NCBI RefSeq assembly: GCF_900155885.1
Contig: NZ_FTMB01000006.1
Coordinates: 62,001 to 126,000, forward strand
Direction: 5' to 3'
Length of the DNA stretch: 64,000 nucleotides
From: Rhizobium sp. RU20A
GTDB lineage: Bacteria > Pseudomonadota > Alphaproteobacteria > Rhizobiales > Rhizobiaceae
Shown here: positions 61,991 to 64,000 of the stretch, one piece after another
Numbering within the stretch: the stretch's first letter is position 1
Layout of the letters: each line of letters opens with the position of its first letter
Position numbers and translations under genes: made by a program
The notes under the pieces: model-generated
The model's input: only the letters and a program-made list of their open reading frames with translations
The model's database searches: none
What the model was told of the DNA's origin: nothing

Positions 61991-63007
61991 TTGGGCGTCG
62001 TGGTATCGCTGGAAGACAGCAAGAACAGGCAGGCATCGGTCAAGCCGCTGGTGGATCTCACCCGGGCTGACATGGAGCGGGTAAACCAGCTGATCCTCTC
62101 CAAGGCCGGCTCCGACGTGCAGATGATTCCGGAAGTCGCCAACCACCTGATTTCCTCCGGCGGCAAGCGCCTGCGCCCGATGCTGACGCTCGCCTCGGCT
62201 GCCATGTTCGGCTATAGCGGCGACAGCCACATCAAGCTCGCCACCAGCGTCGAGTTCATGCACACGGCAACGCTGCTGCATGACGATGTGGTGGACGAAA
62301 GCGACCTGCGCCGCGGCAAGTCCACGGCCCGCACCATCTGGGGCAACCAGGCGAGCGTGCTGGTCGGCGACTTCCTGCTCGGCCAGGCCTTCCGCATGAT
62401 GGTCGATGTCGGCTCTCTCGATGCGCTCGACGTTCTCTCCACCGCCGCCTCCGTCATTGCCGAAGGCGAAGTGCTGCAGCTCTCCGTCGCCAAGAACATG
62501 GAAACCACGGAGGACGACTATCTCGCCGTCATCCGCGCCAAGACGGCCGCGCTCTTTGCCGCTGCCGCCGAAGTCGGCCCCATCATTGCCGGCGCGCCGC
62601 GCGCCGATCGCAATGCGTTGAAATCCTACGGCATGAATCTCGGCCTTGCCTTCCAGCTCGTCGATGACGTGCTCGATTACGGTGGCTCGGCCGCCGATCT
62701 CGGCAAGAATGTCGGCGACGACTTCCGCGAGGGCAAGATCACCCTGCCGGTCATCCTGTCCTATCGTCGCGGCACGCCGGACGAACGCGCCTTCTGGCGC
62801 GCGGCGATCGAGGGTGGCGAAAGCGGCGACGAGAATCTGGAAAAGGCGCTCGGTCTGATCACCCGCTACAACGGCCTTGGCGACACCATCGCCCGCGCGC
62901 AGCATTACGGCACGATCGCCCGCGATGCCCTGGCGCCGCTGCCGGCTTCCCCGCTGAAGTCCGCCCTTCTCGAAGTCATCGATTTCTGCATCGAACGCCT
63001 GAACTGA
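61991..63007 (+). CDS. ispB: Polyprenyl diphosphate synthase (octaprenyl/decaprenyl type)
   Basis: A 338-residue trans-polyprenyl synthase making the ubiquinone side chain. Both Asp-rich motifs are present: ATLLHDDVVDESDLRRGKST (first DDxxD) and LAFQLVDDVLDYGGSAADLG (second). ISSGGKRLRPMLTLASAAMF is the conserved IPP-binding block. The start is a TTG at 61991 (MGVVVSLEDSKN...), with AGGAG eight bases upstream, which matches the family start; the longer ATG frame at 61883 overlaps the divergent promoter. The chain length (8 or 10 units) cannot be read from sequence; Rhizobiales generally use ubiquinone-10. Confidence 0.95.
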   Translation: MGVVVSLEDSKNRQASVKPLVDLTRADMERVNQLILSKAGSDVQMIPEVANHLISSGGKRLRPMLTLASAAMFGYSGDSHIKLATSVEFMHTATLLHDDVVDESDLRRGKSTARTIWGNQASVLVGDFLLGQAFRMMVDVGSLDALDVLSTAASVIAEGEVLQLSVAKNMETTEDDYLAVIRAKTAALFAAAAEVGPIIAGAPRADRNALKSYGMNLGLAFQLVDDVLDYGGSAADLGKNVGDDFREGKITLPVILSYRRGTPDERAFWRAAIEGGESGDENLEKALGLITRYNGLGDTIARAQHYGTIARDALAPLPASPLKSALLEVIDFCIERLN

Positions 63008-63016
63008 CGATGTCCT

Positions 63017-63040
63017 GAGGGGCGGCTGTGGCCGCTCCTC
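63017..63040. terminator. Weak hairpin after ispB
   Basis: GAGGGGCGGC and GCCGCTCCTC pair with one G-U pair around a TGTG loop, nine bases after the ispB stop. No T-run follows, so termination strength is doubtful. Confidence 0.4.
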
Positions 63041-63163
63041 CGTCCCGGTGACGCCCTTGCAGCACGGCATCAAAAAAGTCATGCTTCACCACGATACCGA
63101 CGCATTGCTCTGGAATGAGTCGCGTCGCGGACGCCGCGCGGGTTGCGGCCAGAAAGGCTTCTT

Positions 63164-64000
63164 ATGCGGAAAGATCGTTTTCTACGTCTCCTGAACGGCG
63201 CTGCCATCGTGGCCATCATGGGTCTTGGCGCGGCCGTCGTCTCGGCCGAGGACAAGCCCGCCGAGCCGAAGGCCGAAGTCACCTTCGAGACGCGCGACGT
63301 CAACACGTTTTCGGGCGCCTATCTCGCCGCCCGCACGGCCGATATCGACCGCGATTTCGTCACTGCCACCGAGCTTTACCGCAAGGCTCTCGCCCTTCAG
63401 CCCGACAATGTGGACATCGCCCAGCGGCTGATGATCACCTATCTCATGAATGGCGACTTCAAGAAGGCGGTCGATGCCGCCGACAAGCTAAAGACCGACG
63501 CGTCCGTCGAGCGCATCACCTCCATGGTGCGCGGCGTCGATGCCATCGCCACCAAGCATTACCGCAAGGCGACCGAGATCCTGACATATGAGGGGCCGAA
63601 CGATCTCGATCGCCTCATGACGGGCCTTCTGCAGGCCTGGGCGATTGCCGGCGAGGGCAAGACCAGACAGGCGATTGCCGCCGTCGACAAGCTCGAAGGG
63701 CCGGAATGGTTCGGCATCTTCAAGAGCTACGTCTCCGGCACGATCGCCTTGCAGGCCGGTGACATCGATACGGCCCGCAGCCGCCTCAACACCGCCGTGC
63801 TGGATCGCGATGGCGCCAGCGGCGCGCCGGATACCTTCATGCGCGCCATCTTCGCGCTGGCGCGCCTCGAAGCCGATGCCGGCAACAAGCAGAAGGCGCT
63901 CGACACGGTCGCCGTGGGCGAAGGCGTGGTCAACAATTACACGCCGCTCGACGCCCTGCGCGCTAGCATCGAAAAGGGCGAGAAGCAGCCGCAGCAGGTG
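63164..64000 (+). CDS. Exported tetratricopeptide-repeat protein, N-terminal part (partial at window edge)
   Basis: The frame opens at ATG 63164 (AAAGG seven bases upstream) and stays open to the right edge, giving 279 residues with no stop. The N-terminus MRKDRFLRLLNGAAIVAIMG continues to AAVVSAED, a likely signal peptide. TPR-like helices follow: DFVTATELYRKALALQPDNV, then AQRLMITYLMNGDFKKAVDA and later GNKQKALDTVAVGEG. The product is probably a periplasmic or outer-membrane-associated scaffold protein. Similar TPR genes lie next to ispB in other rhizobia as I recall. Its C-terminus is not visible. Confidence 0.85.
   Translation, partial: MRKDRFLRLLNGAAIVAIMGLGAAVVSAEDKPAEPKAEVTFETRDVNTFSGAYLAARTADIDRDFVTATELYRKALALQPDNVDIAQRLMITYLMNGDFKKAVDAADKLKTDASVERITSMVRGVDAIATKHYRKATEILTYEGPNDLDRLMTGLLQAWAIAGEGKTRQAIAAVDKLEGPEWFGIFKSYVSGTIALQAGDIDTARSRLNTAVLDRDGASGAPDTFMRAIFALARLEADAGNKQKALDTVAVGEGVVNNYTPLDALRASIEKGEKQPQQV

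Overview
The window is chromosomal DNA from an alphaproteobacterium of the Rhizobiales, most likely Rhizobiaceae (Shinella-, Ensifer- or Agrobacterium-like). The grounds are: high GC; a split ATP synthase with a free-standing F0 operon (atpI-atpB-atpE-atpF'-atpF); lipid A/Kdo genes beside cysQ-like and pmbA genes; a MutL with an endonuclease motif; a two-subunit GlyRS; rhizobial DUF2093, DUF4170 and DUF2007 genes; and the order LuxR-LuxR-mrp-corA-kup-SleB-atp, which I recall from Sinorhizobium. No rRNA or tRNA gene, insertion sequence, prophage or CRISPR array was seen. The genus is an inference.

Layout. 1-551: the 5' part of an unrecognised membrane-anchored gene of lower GC, cut by the left edge. 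0.8-7.5 kb: chrA, a HAD phosphatase, ribF and ileS; ileS carries an internal segment of foreign-looking codon use. 7.7-13.7 kb (minus): pmbA-like, cysQ-like, DUF4170, waaA, a HAD phosphatase and lpxK, i.e. Kdo/lipid A synthesis. 13.8-20 kb: CPA2 antiporter, patatin, rsmD, an RluB-type pseudouridine synthase with a very long disordered tail, tadA. 20.3-25.2 kb: a DUF4160/DUF2442 pair, isochorismatase-like hydrolase, GNAT, lipoprotein, DUF2093 and mutL. 25.5-28.8 kb: a PAS-PAS-REC-REC protein and a GGDEF-EAL enzyme. 28.8-32.9 kb: a LysR regulator divergent from an MttB-like methyltransferase, a secreted PRC-barrel protein, and an internally deleted chemoreceptor remnant. 33.0-37.3 kb: a sugar-acid operon (SDR, dgoK, dgoA, SMP-30 lactonase) opposite an IclR regulator, with two adjoining palindromes between them. 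37.4-48.5 kb: two LuxR regulators, mrp, corA, kup, a SleB hydrolase and the F0 operon, which ends in a strong terminator. 48.7-61.8 kb (mostly minus): rnhB, DUF523, glyS, higBA, DUF2207, an aroA, lemA, two small or repeat proteins, glyQ, a small membrane protein, an S49 peptidase, a TrmN6-like methyltransferase, DUF2007. 62-64 kb: ispB and the start of a secreted TPR protein that runs off the right edge.

Most of the window is core housekeeping. The accessory signals are the left-edge gene, the low-GC block inside ileS, the DUF4160/DUF2442 and higBA modules, the deleted chemoreceptor, and families of intergenic palindromic mosaic repeats. The least explained pieces are a long hairpin with a T-run in the 479-base gap before mrp, which could end a small RNA, and a secreted-looking protein built of 'DPNAPDEA-AAGRALR' repeats next to glyQ.
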